Source: DASUPK01 sp963815665
Lineage (GTDB): Bacteria; Actinomycetota; Thermoleophilia; Solirubrobacterales; 70-9
Direction: 5' to 3'
Length of the DNA: 64,000 nucleotides
NCBI GenBank assembly: GCA_963815665.1
Contig: CAWFHN010000005.1
Location: 65,370 to 129,369 of the forward strand
Every line of letters starts with the position of its first letter. Positions within the stretch are counted from its first letter, which is position 1. Below are positions 33,870 through 42,145 of the stretch, piece after piece. A model generated the notes under the pieces. The model had not been told where the DNA came from. It made no database searches and worked only from the letters and a program-made list of their open reading frames with translations. The position numbers and the translations under genes were made by a program.

Positions 33870-34301
33870 ATGTCCGTGGGGGAGGAGGAATTCCGGGTTT
33901 TCCGCGAGCTCTGCGATGCGTTCAACAGTCTCCGAAGAGGCGACCTCGATGATCCCTTTACAGCCAAGCCGTTCCAGTATCTCCACGAGGACGTCGAGCT
34001 AGAGGACTATCCCGCCATTCCGGGTGCGACCTGGCACGTCGGGTACCCAGGCGCTCTCCAATGGACCACGAATCTCTGGGAGTCCTTCGAGGACTTCCGC
34101 CTGGAGCCACGAGAATTCATCCCTGGGAGACGCGGCCGCTTCGTGTGCATCACCGACACTCTCGGGCAAGGTCGCCGCAGTGGCCTCGAGCTCAGCCTGA
34201 CTGCCTATGCAGTTGTCACCGTCGAGGGGGGCAGAATCAGGCGCATCGCGATCACGACCGACCAGCGGGAGGCTCTCGAAGCGGCGGGAGTGCCGGAGTA
34301 G
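33870..34301 (+). CDS. SnoaL/NTF2-like protein, island 1
   Basis: 143 residues with the NTF2-like order: an N-terminal helix (FRVFRELCDAFNSL), HEDVELEDYPAIPG, WESFEDFRLEP, and a terminal strand GGRIRRIAITTD. Members bind or transform small ligands; no catalytic residues can be named. ATG 33870 has a GGAGGAGG-like run after rather than before it, so the upstream signal is weak. It is the first of three unrelated-looking SnoaL proteins in this island. Confidence 0.75.
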   Translation: MSVGEEEFRVFRELCDAFNSLRRGDLDDPFTAKPFQYLHEDVELEDYPAIPGATWHVGYPGALQWTTNLWESFEDFRLEPREFIPGRRGRFVCITDTLGQGRRSGLELSLTAYAVVTVEGGRIRRIAITTDQREALEAAGVPE

Positions 34302-34309
34302 AACCCTCC

Positions 34310-34798
34310 TCAAATCCCAATCAAGATCAGCGTCATCGCGGCAGCCGTACTCAAGTGCCACACCGCATGGGGCCAATCCCCAGGTCTGTGCCAGATCCAG
34401 AAACCGACGCCGAATAACACCCACGCCCCGAGCAGCCACGCCCAGGCTCCCTGCCACAGCGCCACCCCCGATACCGGCACGAGCAGCGCGGCGATGAGCT
34501 TGTGGGAGTAGAAGCCGACGATGGTGAAGCCTCCGGCCACGGCCAATCCTTGGACGACCACCCCAAACGGAAGACCGATGAGAGCGCAGGTGGAGGCCAG
34601 CATCCCCGCGCCGTCTAGCTGCTTGTCATTTGCGTAGGCGTGGAAGAGAAAGGTGCCGATCACCAGCACAAAAAAGGCGAATGCGGCGTTGGGGTGATCG
34701 GGCAGCAGGATCACCGCAGGTACAAGGTAGGCGGCGGCCGTGGAAATACTCAGCGTGCCGTGAGTCTGGGTCACATGAGGCGGGTCGCTGAAAGCCAT
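34310..34798 (-). CDS. Small polytopic membrane protein
   Basis: 162 residues with about five hydrophobic helices. Near the C terminus, RPGDWPHAVWHLSTAAAM recalls the H-x-x-W-H motif of the CREST superfamily (alkaline ceramidases, hemolysin III-like proteins), and there is an earlier FLFHAYANDKQ. This is a resemblance only. ATG 34798 is used; an ATG at 34813 adds five residues. The 3' end faces the SnoaL gene with a 9-bp gap. Confidence 0.7.
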   Translation of the reverse strand: MAFSDPPHVTQTHGTLSISTAAAYLVPAVILLPDHPNAAFAFFVLVIGTFLFHAYANDKQLDGAGMLASTCALIGLPFGVVVQGLAVAGGFTIVGFYSHKLIAALLVPVSGVALWQGAWAWLLGAWVLFGVGFWIWHRPGDWPHAVWHLSTAAAMTLILIGI

Positions 34799-34863
34799 AC
34801 CCCTCACAGGCATCTTTGCAGCCGCTCTTTCAGAGTTCAAGCGGGTCCTCGGTGCTTGGCACC

Positions 34864-34920
34864 AAAGCCGCTTTGGACGAGAAGCAGTGGTCCTGCTTCG
34901 CATGGAAAGCAGCGGTCTGC
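34864..34920. repeat. Island repeat 2: joined A- and B-type stem-loops
   Basis: Two hairpins in tandem. The first has loop GGACGA (CCGCTTTGGACGAGAAGCAG, 34868-34887), the second loop GCATGG (CTGCTTCGCATGGAAAGCAG, 34893-34912). This A-then-B order is repeated on the other strand at 61.1 kb. Confidence 0.85.
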
Positions 34921-34939
34921 GCGAGATACTGCACGGGCG

Positions 34940-35380
34940 ATGTCGGAGGAGAAATTCGAGGCGGTTCGGGGCTTCTACCGGGCTTTCGACAGGTGGCTTG
35001 CCTCCCTTAGCTCGGATCCTGCCGAGGGGGTAGAGCAGTCGCCGGAACTGGAGGAGATGTTCGATCACCTGGACCCTGATGCCGAATGGGATTGGCTTCC
35101 GAGCACGAACACCTTCAAGGGCCGCGAGCAGCTTCTGGAGGCGGTGGCGGACTGGTTCGAAACCGTGAGCACCTGGAGCGTGGAGATCGAGGAGTTGATC
35201 GACTGCGGCGGAGACCAAGTCCTGATGGTCTCGCGCGTCGAGGCGCGCGGCAAGGGCAGCGGCACCCCCTTCGCTCAGCGCGTCTTCTCCGTAATCAGCA
35301 TTCGCAACGGCAAGCTCGCCCGATTCAAGGACTACACGGAGAGAGCCAGCGCCCTCAAGGCCGTTGGGCTCTCGGAGTAG
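34940..35380 (+). CDS. SnoaL-like protein, island 1, second copy
   Basis: 146 residues: helix EAVRGFYRAFDRWLAS, then MFDHLDPDAEWDWLP, FKGREQLLEAVADWF, and final strands RVFSVISIRNGKLARFKDY. This is the polyketide-cyclase-like (SnoaL) fold order. Function unknown. It is distinct in sequence from the other two island SnoaL proteins, so recent duplication is unlikely. Repeat 2 ends 20 bp before its start and repeat 3 begins 11 bp after its stop. Confidence 0.77.
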   Translation: MSEEKFEAVRGFYRAFDRWLASLSSDPAEGVEQSPELEEMFDHLDPDAEWDWLPSTNTFKGREQLLEAVADWFETVSTWSVEIEELIDCGGDQVLMVSRVEARGKGSGTPFAQRVFSVISIRNGKLARFKDYTERASALKAVGLSE

Positions 35381-35390
35381 GCGCCGACGA

Positions 35391-35421
35391 GAGACCGCTG
35401 CTCTGGACGAGAAGCGGCGCT
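35391..35421. repeat. Island stem-loop repeat 3 (A-type loop)
   Basis: GACCGCTGCTCTGGACGAGA followed by AGCGGCGC: arms GCTGCT/AGCGGC around the GGACGA loop. It follows the second SnoaL gene. Confidence 0.75.
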
Positions 35422-35511
35422 TTTTCCGGCCCAACTGGCTGCCCAGCGGGCCTTCTTCCCGAGTGCGCCGATGAGCGATGAATTCATCCGAGGAGATCGG
35501 TCTCTACCGTC

Positions 35512-36069
35512 ATGAGCGATAGAAAAGTAGTTCTCAAAATGGTCATGTCCCTCGACGGTTTCGCCACCAGCCCCGACGGGACCCATGAGTGGATGTTCGA
35601 GTGGTTCGGCGACGACTCGGGTGAGTGGAACCTCCGCGCGCTTGAGGAGGCCGGCGTTCACGCGATGGGCCGCCGCAGCTACGAGATCATGGGCCCGCAC
35701 TGGGCCGCGTCCGAGGGGCCGATCGCAACCGCGATGAACGAGACGCCGAAGGCTGTCTTCTCCCACACCCTGGAGAAGGCGGAATGGGGGCCGGCCGAGA
35801 TCTTCGGCGGGGACCTGGGCGCGGAGATCGCGGAGCTGAAGGCTCGGGACGACGAAGGAACCGTCCTGGTCCACGGCGGCCCCACCTTCGCCATGTCGCT
35901 GACCCGTCTGGGCCTCGTCGACGAATACCAGCTCACCACAGTCCCGATTGCGATCGGCGCGGGCCGCAGCCCATTCGCCGAGCTGGACGAGCACCTGAAG
36001 TTCAACGTCGTCGACGAGGCGCGTTTCCGGAGCGGGGCCCTCGCGCAGATCCTGGTGCCGAGGCGATGA
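35512..36069 (+). CDS. Dihydrofolate reductase-like (RibD C-terminal) protein
   Basis: 185 residues of the RibD/DHFR-like reductase family. VLKMVMSLDGFATSPDG opens the fold, and GVHAMGRRSYEIMGPHW and VLVHGGPTFAMSLTRLGL form the NADPH-binding and strand-exchange parts. Proteins of this family near resistance genes reduce pteridine- or pyrimidine-like substrates; the substrate is not known here. It is well separated from riboflavin genes. It is part of island 1 and transcribed with the VOC gene. Confidence 0.85.
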   Translation: MSDRKVVLKMVMSLDGFATSPDGTHEWMFEWFGDDSGEWNLRALEEAGVHAMGRRSYEIMGPHWAASEGPIATAMNETPKAVFSHTLEKAEWGPAEIFGGDLGAEIAELKARDDEGTVLVHGGPTFAMSLTRLGLVDEYQLTTVPIAIGAGRSPFAELDEHLKFNVVDEARFRSGALAQILVPRR

Positions 36070-36120
36070 GCGACTGAACGGAGCAGTCGGATGAGCATCG
36101 ACACGCTGTAGTTTCGGCAC

Positions 36121-36555
36121 ATGGCACTACGTATGGACAACGTAGGCATCGTCGTTGAGGATTTGGCGGGGGCAATCGAGTTCTTTCGCGAGCTCGGGCT
36201 CGAGCTCGAAGGACAGGCGACGGTAGACGGAGAGTGGTCGGGGCGTATTACTGGACTGCGCGACCAGCAAGTCGAGATCGCCATGATGCGCACCCCGGAC
36301 GGCCAGAGTCGACTCGAGCTTTCGCGATTCGTCACGCCACCTGTTGCCGCTGACCACCGGAACGCCCCCGTGAACGCTCTGGGCTACCTGCGTGTCATGT
36401 TCGCCGTTGACGACATCGACGATACGCTCGCCCGGCTCCGCGAACACGGCGCACAGCTCGTGGACGAAGTGGTCCAGTACGAAGACGTGTACCGGCTCTG
36501 CTACATCCGGGGGCCCGAAGGACTTCTAATCGGCCTGGCCCAGGAACTCGGCTGA
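36121..36555 (+). CDS. VOC-fold (glyoxalase/bleomycin-resistance) protein
   Basis: 144 residues with two beta-alpha-beta-beta-beta units: MDNVGIVVEDLAGAIEFF (first unit), LRVMFAVDDIDDTLARL (second), and YIRGPEGLLIGLAQEL. In VOC metalloenzymes a His/Glu set binds metal; here the first-strand His is Asn (MDNVGI), so a metal site is uncertain. Ligand binding, antibiotic sequestration or isomerisation are all possible. It follows the RibD-like gene by 51 bp. Confidence 0.82.
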   Translation: MALRMDNVGIVVEDLAGAIEFFRELGLELEGQATVDGEWSGRITGLRDQQVEIAMMRTPDGQSRLELSRFVTPPVAADHRNAPVNALGYLRVMFAVDDIDDTLARLREHGAQLVDEVVQYEDVYRLCYIRGPEGLLIGLAQELG

Positions 36556-36560
36556 GCCGC

Positions 36561-36590
36561 ACCGCGGCTTCTCGTCCAAAGGGACTATTT
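36561..36590. repeat. Island stem-loop repeat 4 (A-type loop)
   Basis: On the minus strand CCCTTTGGACGAGAAGCCGC carries the GGACGA loop; the stem is weaker than in other copies. It lies between convergent genes and overlaps the stop of the third SnoaL gene. Confidence 0.65.
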
Positions 36591-36983
36591 CGGGAGCCGG
36601 GCGGCTTCGAAAGCCTCAGCTCTCTCTTGGAACATCTCGAGCCGAGTGGTCAATCCATTCTCGACTGTGAAGACGAATGTGCTTTTCGCGACGACTTCGA
36701 TCCCGTCACGCCCGCGCATGTGAGCGGTATTGGGAACCACGACGCGGTGGCCCACCTGCGTTAACTCGTGGGTCTCGAGTTCGACCGTTTCGAAGGTGGA
36801 CCAGAACTCGCTCCAAAACGACTCGAGCCCATGATGGCCACGGTAGACACCTTTCAGTGGGCCATTCGAGCGTGACCAGTCGAGTTCAGCATCTGGGCTC
36901 CAAGTGGCCAACCCAGCTGCCAGGTCTCGTCGGTTGAAAGCCTCCAAGCCACGGCGAACGACCTCAACGATCTCTTGCGACAT
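36585..36983 (-). CDS. SnoaL-like protein, island 1, third copy
   Basis: 132 residues: VRRGLEAFNRRDLAAGLA is the classical SnoaL opening, followed by WSPDAELDWSRSNGPLKG, YRGHHGLESFWSEFW, and the last strand TFVFTVENGLTTRLEMF. It is the most family-typical of the three island SnoaL proteins. Possible roles are polyketide-like cyclase or ligand binding; residues cannot be assigned. Base composition looks less GC-biased at third positions than in the flanking glycan genes. Confidence 0.8.
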   Translation of the reverse strand: MSQEIVEVVRRGLEAFNRRDLAAGLATWSPDAELDWSRSNGPLKGVYRGHHGLESFWSEFWSTFETVELETHELTQVGHRVVVPNTAHMRGRDGIEVVAKSTFVFTVENGLTTRLEMFQERAEAFEAARLPK

Positions 36984-37006
36984 ACGCCGCCAGTATCCCT
37001 TGGCGG

Positions 37007-37037
37007 AGCGCTGCTTTCCATGCGAAACGGCTATTCC
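37007..37037. repeat. Island stem-loop repeat 5 (B-type loop)
   Basis: On the minus strand AGCCGTTTCGCATGGAAAGC followed by AGCGCT carries the GCATGG loop. It marks the right border of island 1, eight bases before the acetyltransferase stop. Confidence 0.72.
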
Positions 37038-37044
37038 ACCCCGG

Positions 37045-37671
37045 CTACATCTCGAGGATGTGGCCGCTGGCCATGATCTCGGCGCCCTTGCCCTCGACGA
37101 TCGTCGACTTGGGCCCGATCGCCAGGCTTCCCGGCGGCATGTCCTGCGTGACCATCGCGTGGGCGCCGACCACGCAGCCGTCGCCGATCGTCAGGTCGCC
37201 GATCACGGAAGCGTTCATGAAGACGACGACGCCGTCGCCGATCACGGGGCCGTGCTCGTCGCCCGGCTGGGCGCCGAAGTTGGTCATGTGTGCGATGCGG
37301 CATCTCGACCCGATCGTGACGCCGGGCGCCATCGAGATCGTGTGGGGGTGCGGCAGGAAGAGGCCCGGCCCGATCTCGCAGCGGTAGGCGAGGTCCATCG
37401 AGTGCTTCCAGATCAGGATGTTCCGCCAGAGCCAGTGCAGCCAGGGCGGCGAACCGTTGGTGAGCCGAAGCAAAACGACCGCGTGCAGGGACGGATTGAT
37501 CACGAGACGCGGCAGGAAGAGGAGCCTCCGCTTGAGAGCGCCGGAATCGCCGCGCAGCCGCGAAAAGGCGCGGTAGTCCTCACGCATCAGCGCCCACATC
37601 CCGAGACGTGGCTGGGTCGCGGGCTGGGCGCCGTCGGTCGCGGCGACCGGCCGCTCGGTTGCCTCCTCCAT
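37045..37671 (-). CDS. Serine-acetyltransferase-like hexapeptide acyltransferase
   Basis: 208 residues from ATG 37671 (an in-frame ATG 42 bp upstream also exists). After an N-terminal helical part come hexapeptide turns: YRCEIGPGLFLPHPHTIS, VTIGSRCRIAHMTNFG, PVIGDGVVVFMNASVI, and IGDGCVVGAHAMVTQD. LPHPHTI supplies the CysE-type catalytic histidine. In a glycan locus such proteins more often acetylate sugars than serine, so the acceptor is open. Confidence 0.8.
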   Translation of the reverse strand: MEEATERPVAATDGAQPATQPRLGMWALMREDYRAFSRLRGDSGALKRRLLFLPRLVINPSLHAVVLLRLTNGSPPWLHWLWRNILIWKHSMDLAYRCEIGPGLFLPHPHTISMAPGVTIGSRCRIAHMTNFGAQPGDEHGPVIGDGVVVFMNASVIGDLTIGDGCVVGAHAMVTQDMPPGSLAIGPKSTIVEGKGAEIMASGHILEM

Positions 37672-37723
37672 GACGCCGCGAGGGTAGCTGAGGGGCGGGG
37701 CCCGCCGATGCACTCCATGGGGC

Positions 37724-38869
37724 TCAGCAGATGCCGGCTCGCTGCCGCGTGGGCGGCAGGATGCCTCGCCCGGTCGCCCGCTGGACCGCCCAGGTGTAGG
37801 CGGACCCGGCGTCCTTTGGCTCGTCCCGGTGGTCGCCGCCGAAGAGCTCGAATCCGGGCGGGACCTCGCCGGGGTTGCCGATGCCGTCCGACCAGACGAA
37901 CGGCAGGATCTCGCGGATGTCGCAGTTCGATCGCGGCCAGCGCGAGACGATCTCGGTCAGGTTCCGGGCGCGCTGATCCTCAGTGATCGGGGTGGCGCCA
38001 TAGGGGTTCGGCACGGTCAGCCAGCCGATCTCATCGATGTCGATCGGAACCTCGCCCGCCCCGGCGGCTCGGAGCTCCGCGCGAACGCCGCGCAGAGTGG
38101 CCTCGAATGCCGGCATCGAGTTCGAGCCGCCGGCGCCGCCGTAGAGGTTGAGCCCCACGGCGTCGATCTGGAGCCGGGGGGACTCGAGCATCGCGGCCAC
38201 CCAGGAGCCGGCATCTGTGTCATCGGTTGCCGGGTCGCCGAGCTGCGAGAAGGCCGCGGGGATGACCGTCGCCCGGGGATCGACCGACCTGATCGCCGGC
38301 CCGGCGGCGGCCAATAACTCGGCGAGCGCGCCGGGAGTCCAGCCAGCCTGCCGGCCGGCAGGTCCGTTGGGCTCGTTGGCCAGCTCGAATTCGGTGACGG
38401 GCAGGTACGGAAGCCCTGGATGGGCCTTCCAGAAGCTGCCGCCGCGCCCATAGCGACGCGCGAAGGCCGTCGCGTAGAGGGCGAAGTCGGCCATCGCGCC
38501 GGAGTCCTCCGGGGGGCCGCCGACGGCGGTGCTGTCCCACCTCGGGGTCAGCCCGATGTACGCGTACCAGCGCAGCCCGTGGGCGGCGAGGCCCGCCTGC
38601 ACCCGATCCGGGGTCGACCAGTCGTAGCGATGCCGGCCCCCGGAGGGCGGGTTCGGCTCGACCACCGCCCAATTGCCCCCGCGACCCTCGCGAACCGTGC
38701 CCAGCCCGCCCGCCGAGATGGAGTCGAGCATCGGTCCCGCCTCCCCCGGGGGCGCGCGGTAGAAGCTCGCGTTTACCCCGAAGCCGCTCGGCGGAGCCTC
38801 AGGCGCGTAGAGGGGCCCGGCCACCGTCCCGGCCAGGTGGGCCGCCGCGAGAGCCAGGGCCAGGAGCAT
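37724..38869 (-). CDS. Secreted clan GH-A glycoside hydrolase, second
   Basis: 381 residues: signal peptide (MLLALALAAAHLAG), then a TIM-barrel-like domain. EFELANEPNGPAG carries the acid/base Asn-Glu pair, and PIDIDEIGWLTVP the candidate nucleophile Glu, the GH-A arrangement of GH39/GH5-like families. It is only distantly similar to the 25.4-kb hydrolase. In a polysaccharide locus it may trim or edit the exported polymer (inference). It follows the methyltransferase gene by 13 bp on the same strand. Confidence 0.78.
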   Translation of the reverse strand: MLLALALAAAHLAGTVAGPLYAPEAPPSGFGVNASFYRAPPGEAGPMLDSISAGGLGTVREGRGGNWAVVEPNPPSGGRHRYDWSTPDRVQAGLAAHGLRWYAYIGLTPRWDSTAVGGPPEDSGAMADFALYATAFARRYGRGGSFWKAHPGLPYLPVTEFELANEPNGPAGRQAGWTPGALAELLAAAGPAIRSVDPRATVIPAAFSQLGDPATDDTDAGSWVAAMLESPRLQIDAVGLNLYGGAGGSNSMPAFEATLRGVRAELRAAGAGEVPIDIDEIGWLTVPNPYGATPITEDQRARNLTEIVSRWPRSNCDIREILPFVWSDGIGNPGEVPPGFELFGGDHRDEPKDAGSAYTWAVQRATGRGILPPTRQRAGIC

Positions 38870-38882
38870 CGCCGGGGTTGCG

Positions 38883-39722
38883 TCAGCCCGGCCGGCCGTT
38901 CCCGCTGCGCGGCACCGCCGTCAGCCAGACGTGCGGGATGCCGATGAATCGCCGCCCCAGCATGCGGGTGAGCCCGCGAACCTTGATCCGGTCCGGAGTC
39001 TGCTTCCAGGCGGCCTGCGCCCCCTCCCCCCACTTCTGACCGTAGGGGCGGCCGACGCCCTGGACGTCGAACCCCGCCGCCAGCAGCATCCGCTTCAGCG
39101 CCGCCAGGTTGGGGACCCACCAGTTGGGGCCGCCCAGCCCGATCAGGCGGACGGTCGGATTGCGCGGGCGGAGCATCGTCAACGGGATCGAGACCGCCTC
39201 GTTGACGAAGAGCGTGCCCTTGGTCACCGACCGGATCGCCGTCAGGGCCCTGACCGGGTCCCGCAGGTGCAGCAGCAGCGCGCCGAGGAAGACGAAGTCG
39301 AACTCGCCGACCTCCTCCGGGTCGAGCTCGTAGACCGAGAGCGCCCTGTACTTGACCTTGGAGTCGAGGGCCTTGTGGGCGATCTCGAAGCCGTTGCCGC
39401 TCGGCGTGATGTCGCGCTCGGCGAAGGCCTCCCCGACGCCGGCCGGGAAGTCGATCTTCTCCCACTGGCCGCCCAGGTCCATCGCGACGACCTCGTCGGC
39501 GCCGCGCTTCTCCATCTCGAATGCCCAGAAGCCGTTGTTGGTGGCGACGTCGAGACAGCGTTTGCCCTCGAGCGACGCCGGCAGCGGCACATGACGCAGC
39601 GTGTCGACCGTGTCGTACAGCCCCGGCGTGCGCACACCCCCCGGCAGCTCGATCGTGTGGTACCAGCTCTCGACCGTCCCCACCTCATCCCTGAGGTCCT
39701 CCACCTGCGCCTCCTTTTTCAA
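38883..39722 (-). CDS. CmoB-like (DUF1698-type) SAM methyltransferase
   Basis: 279 residues. Motif I is CLDVATNNGFWAFEMEKRG, then EVVAMDLGG, and FDFVFLGALLLHLRDP in motif IV/post-II is typical of CmoB-type methyltransferases. CmoB itself modifies tRNA uridine with carboxy-SAM, but homologues in glycan clusters methylate sugars. The context favours the latter. Residues specific for carboxy-SAM cannot be confirmed. Start at ATG 39722. Confidence 0.8.
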   Translation of the reverse strand: MKKEAQVEDLRDEVGTVESWYHTIELPGGVRTPGLYDTVDTLRHVPLPASLEGKRCLDVATNNGFWAFEMEKRGADEVVAMDLGGQWEKIDFPAGVGEAFAERDITPSGNGFEIAHKALDSKVKYRALSVYELDPEEVGEFDFVFLGALLLHLRDPVRALTAIRSVTKGTLFVNEAVSIPLTMLRPRNPTVRLIGLGGPNWWVPNLAALKRMLLAAGFDVQGVGRPYGQKWGEGAQAAWKQTPDRIKVRGLTRMLGRRFIGIPHVWLTAVPRSGNGRPG

Positions 39723-39850
39723 CGCTCGGCTAGCTTCCTGCGATCAACTCGGGCGAATCTACCAACGAACTATCGGCCGATGCGCCGGTTCCGGCGGGGC
39801 AGCGCGCGCCCGGCGGCGCCCGGCGGGTAGCCGTCAACACCTCCCTGCTG

Positions 39851-41269
39851 GTGGGCGCCGACGCCGTCAGCAAGGTGACCCTGCTCGTCCTCTACGCCGT
39901 GATGGCGCGGCAGCTGGGCCAGGACGGCTTCGGCGTTTTCACCCTGGCGGTGTCGGCCTCGATCTTCGTCGAGTTCGCGGGACTGGGGACCGACCTGATC
40001 CTCGCCCGGGAGGTCGCCAGGGACGCCGATCATCTCCACGGCCTCTTCTGGAACTCGATCGCGATCAAGCTCGTGCTCGGCATCCCGGCCCTGGCGGGCG
40101 TGATGGGCTTCGCGCTGATCGCCGGATACACGGGCGACGCGCTGCTGACGATCGCCCTGATCTCGGTGGCAAAGCTGCTCGACGTGATCGCGCAGACCTT
40201 CGCGGCCACCTTCCGCGGGCGCGAGGAGATGAGGCCGCCGGCCACGGCACTCACCATCCAGCGGCTATCGATAGCCATCATCGGCTCGATCGCGCTGATC
40301 AACCTGAACGCGGGGGTCGTCGCGGTCGGCTTCGTCTACGTCGGGGCCTCGATCGGGGCGCTCGTGGTGTTCTGGTGGCTGCTCCACCGCCGCGAGATGC
40401 GCCCCAAGGTTGAGGTCACCCGCGAGCGCGCCTGGCGGCTCGCGATCGTCGCGCTGCCGGCGGGCATCGCCACCTTCTTCGGAGCCGCGCTGGCGCGCGT
40501 CGATGCCCTGATCCTCTCGCTGCTGACCGACCATGCGACCGTCGGCCTCTACGGAGCCGCCTATCGCCTCTTCGACGGGACCCTGTTCCTGACCTGGGGG
40601 TTCGGCCTCGCCGTCTTCCCCGTCCTGTCGCGGTTGAGCCGCGATACCTCGCCGACGCTGGGGACCGCATACGAGCTCGCCTCCAAGGCGATCGCGGCGA
40701 TGCTCCTGCCCTTCGGGATGGTGATGGTGCTGTTCGGCCCGCTGATCGTGAAGTCGCTCTACGGCCACGCCTTCGACGGGGCCGGGGCGGCGACGCAGCT
40801 GCTCGGCGGCGCGACCTTTCTCTATGGGCCCTTCGCGCTCGCGGCCCTCGCCGCCGCCGCCCGCGATCGGCAGAAGTGGGTCCTCTGGGTGACCGCTCCC
40901 GGGCTGGCGCTCAACATCGCGCTTAACTTCGCGCTGATCCCGTCGATGTCGCTGAACGGCGCAGCCCTCGCGATGACGATCACCCAGGGACTGATGTCCG
41001 CCGCGATGATCGGTCTGGTCGCACAGCTGACGGGGGCCCTCTCGATCGCCCGCATGTACACGGGCCCGGCGGTGGCCGCGCTGGGCATGTGCGCGGCGGC
41101 ACTGGTCCTCGGCACGGGCGGGGTGGGATTCGTGGCCGCCTGCGTCATCTACGCACCCCTGCTTCTGCTCACCGAACGAGCCTTCCATCCTCGGGACTTC
41201 GGGATTCTGCGGTCGATCGCGGGATCGGCCCGCTCGGCCGAGGTCGAGGTGGCGGCGAGCGGCGTATGA
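39851..41269 (+). CDS. Wzx-type polysaccharide flippase
   Basis: About 472 residues, 12-14 membrane helices, MATE/oligosaccharide-flippase type: AVMARQLGQDGFGVFTLAV in helix 1-2 and GLGTDLILAREVARD after it are hallmark positions. It would flip the lipid-linked repeat unit across the membrane. The start is a problem: the frame is open to a TAG at 39731 and coding-like sequence (VAVNTSLLVGAD) precedes 39851, but no ATG/GTG/TTG lies there. GTG 39851 is the first usual start; an unusual start upstream is possible. Confidence 0.85.
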   Translation: MGADAVSKVTLLVLYAVMARQLGQDGFGVFTLAVSASIFVEFAGLGTDLILAREVARDADHLHGLFWNSIAIKLVLGIPALAGVMGFALIAGYTGDALLTIALISVAKLLDVIAQTFAATFRGREEMRPPATALTIQRLSIAIIGSIALINLNAGVVAVGFVYVGASIGALVVFWWLLHRREMRPKVEVTRERAWRLAIVALPAGIATFFGAALARVDALILSLLTDHATVGLYGAAYRLFDGTLFLTWGFGLAVFPVLSRLSRDTSPTLGTAYELASKAIAAMLLPFGMVMVLFGPLIVKSLYGHAFDGAGAATQLLGGATFLYGPFALAALAAAARDRQKWVLWVTAPGLALNIALNFALIPSMSLNGAALAMTITQGLMSAAMIGLVAQLTGALSIARMYTGPAVAALGMCAAALVLGTGGVGFVAACVIYAPLLLLTERAFHPRDFGILRSIAGSARSAEVEVAASGV

Positions 41270-42141
41270 ACGAGCCGATCGTCGTCATCGGGATGGGGCG
41301 CTCGGGCACGAAGCTGCTCACCGACGCGCTCGAGCGGCTCGGGTCCTTCATGGGCGTTTCGCAGGACATGAACGACGAGGCGCTCCTCTTCCTGCACGCG
41401 AACATCGATCTGATGCGCACGGAGGGCGCTCGCTGGGATGCCCCCGACGCGATGGGACCGGCCCTCGAGGACCCGGCCCGGCGCGCGGAGCTCGCCGCCA
41501 TGGTCGAGCCCAGGCTGAGGGGATTTCGCGCGCTCTCCTATCTCGGCTGGCCGAGGCTCGCCCGCTTCCGCTCCGTCGGCAACCAGACCGGGCTCTGGGG
41601 CTGGAAGGATCCACGCTCGACCTGGACCCTGCCGGTTTGGCGGGAGCTCTTCCCGAACCTGCGCGCCGTCCACCTGCTCCGGCACGGGGTCGACGTGGCG
41701 GCCAGCCTGCGGGCGGTCGGGCAGGGCCTCGGGATGGACGAGCGGGCGCGGCGGCAGGGCGTCCGCCTCGGCACCTTCCGCTGGCGGGGCCGACGCGTGA
41801 AGCGCCCGATTCGCCAGGGCCGCTGGGTGGAGGAGGCGGCCCGCTTCGACGAGCTGCAGCCCGGCCTCGATCTCTGGTCACGGACGGTCGACAGGGCCAG
41901 GGCCCAGATGACTGAGCTGGGCGACCGCGCGATCGAGCTCCGCTTCGAGGACCTGGCGGGCGACCCGGAGCCCGCGATCCGGTCGCTGGGCCGGCTCTGC
42001 GGCGTCGAGCCGAGCCGGAAGCAGCTCGACGAGGCCGCCGGATTGGTCGACCGCAGCCGCTCGGCCGCCCACGAGCGCGACCCCGAGCTGCGGGAGTTCG
42101 CGGAGCAAAACGCCCAGCTCCTCTCCCGCTACGGCTATTGA
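41266..42141 (+). CDS. Sulfotransferase family protein
   Basis: 291 residues. The 5'-phosphosulfate loop is IVVIGMGRSGTKLLTDAL, and the 3'-phosphate region is AVHLLRHGVDVAAS (R-x7-S-like). LRFEDLAGDPEPAIRSL is the usual C-terminal signature. It would transfer sulfate from PAPS to a glycan, although some such proteins have other roles. ATG 41266 overlaps the flippase stop (ATGA), so the two are co-translated in the glycan operon. Confidence 0.82.
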   Translation: MNEPIVVIGMGRSGTKLLTDALERLGSFMGVSQDMNDEALLFLHANIDLMRTEGARWDAPDAMGPALEDPARRAELAAMVEPRLRGFRALSYLGWPRLARFRSVGNQTGLWGWKDPRSTWTLPVWRELFPNLRAVHLLRHGVDVAASLRAVGQGLGMDERARRQGVRLGTFRWRGRRVKRPIRQGRWVEEAARFDELQPGLDLWSRTVDRARAQMTELGDRAIELRFEDLAGDPEPAIRSLGRLCGVEPSRKQLDEAAGLVDRSRSAAHERDPELREFAEQNAQLLSRYGY

Positions 42142-42145
42142 TCGG

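Noticed and set aside
33750..37037. Integron cassette array
   Set aside because: Short genes separated by palindromes suggested cassettes, but genes point both ways, there are no GTTRRRY/RYYYAAC core sites, and no integrase gene is present.
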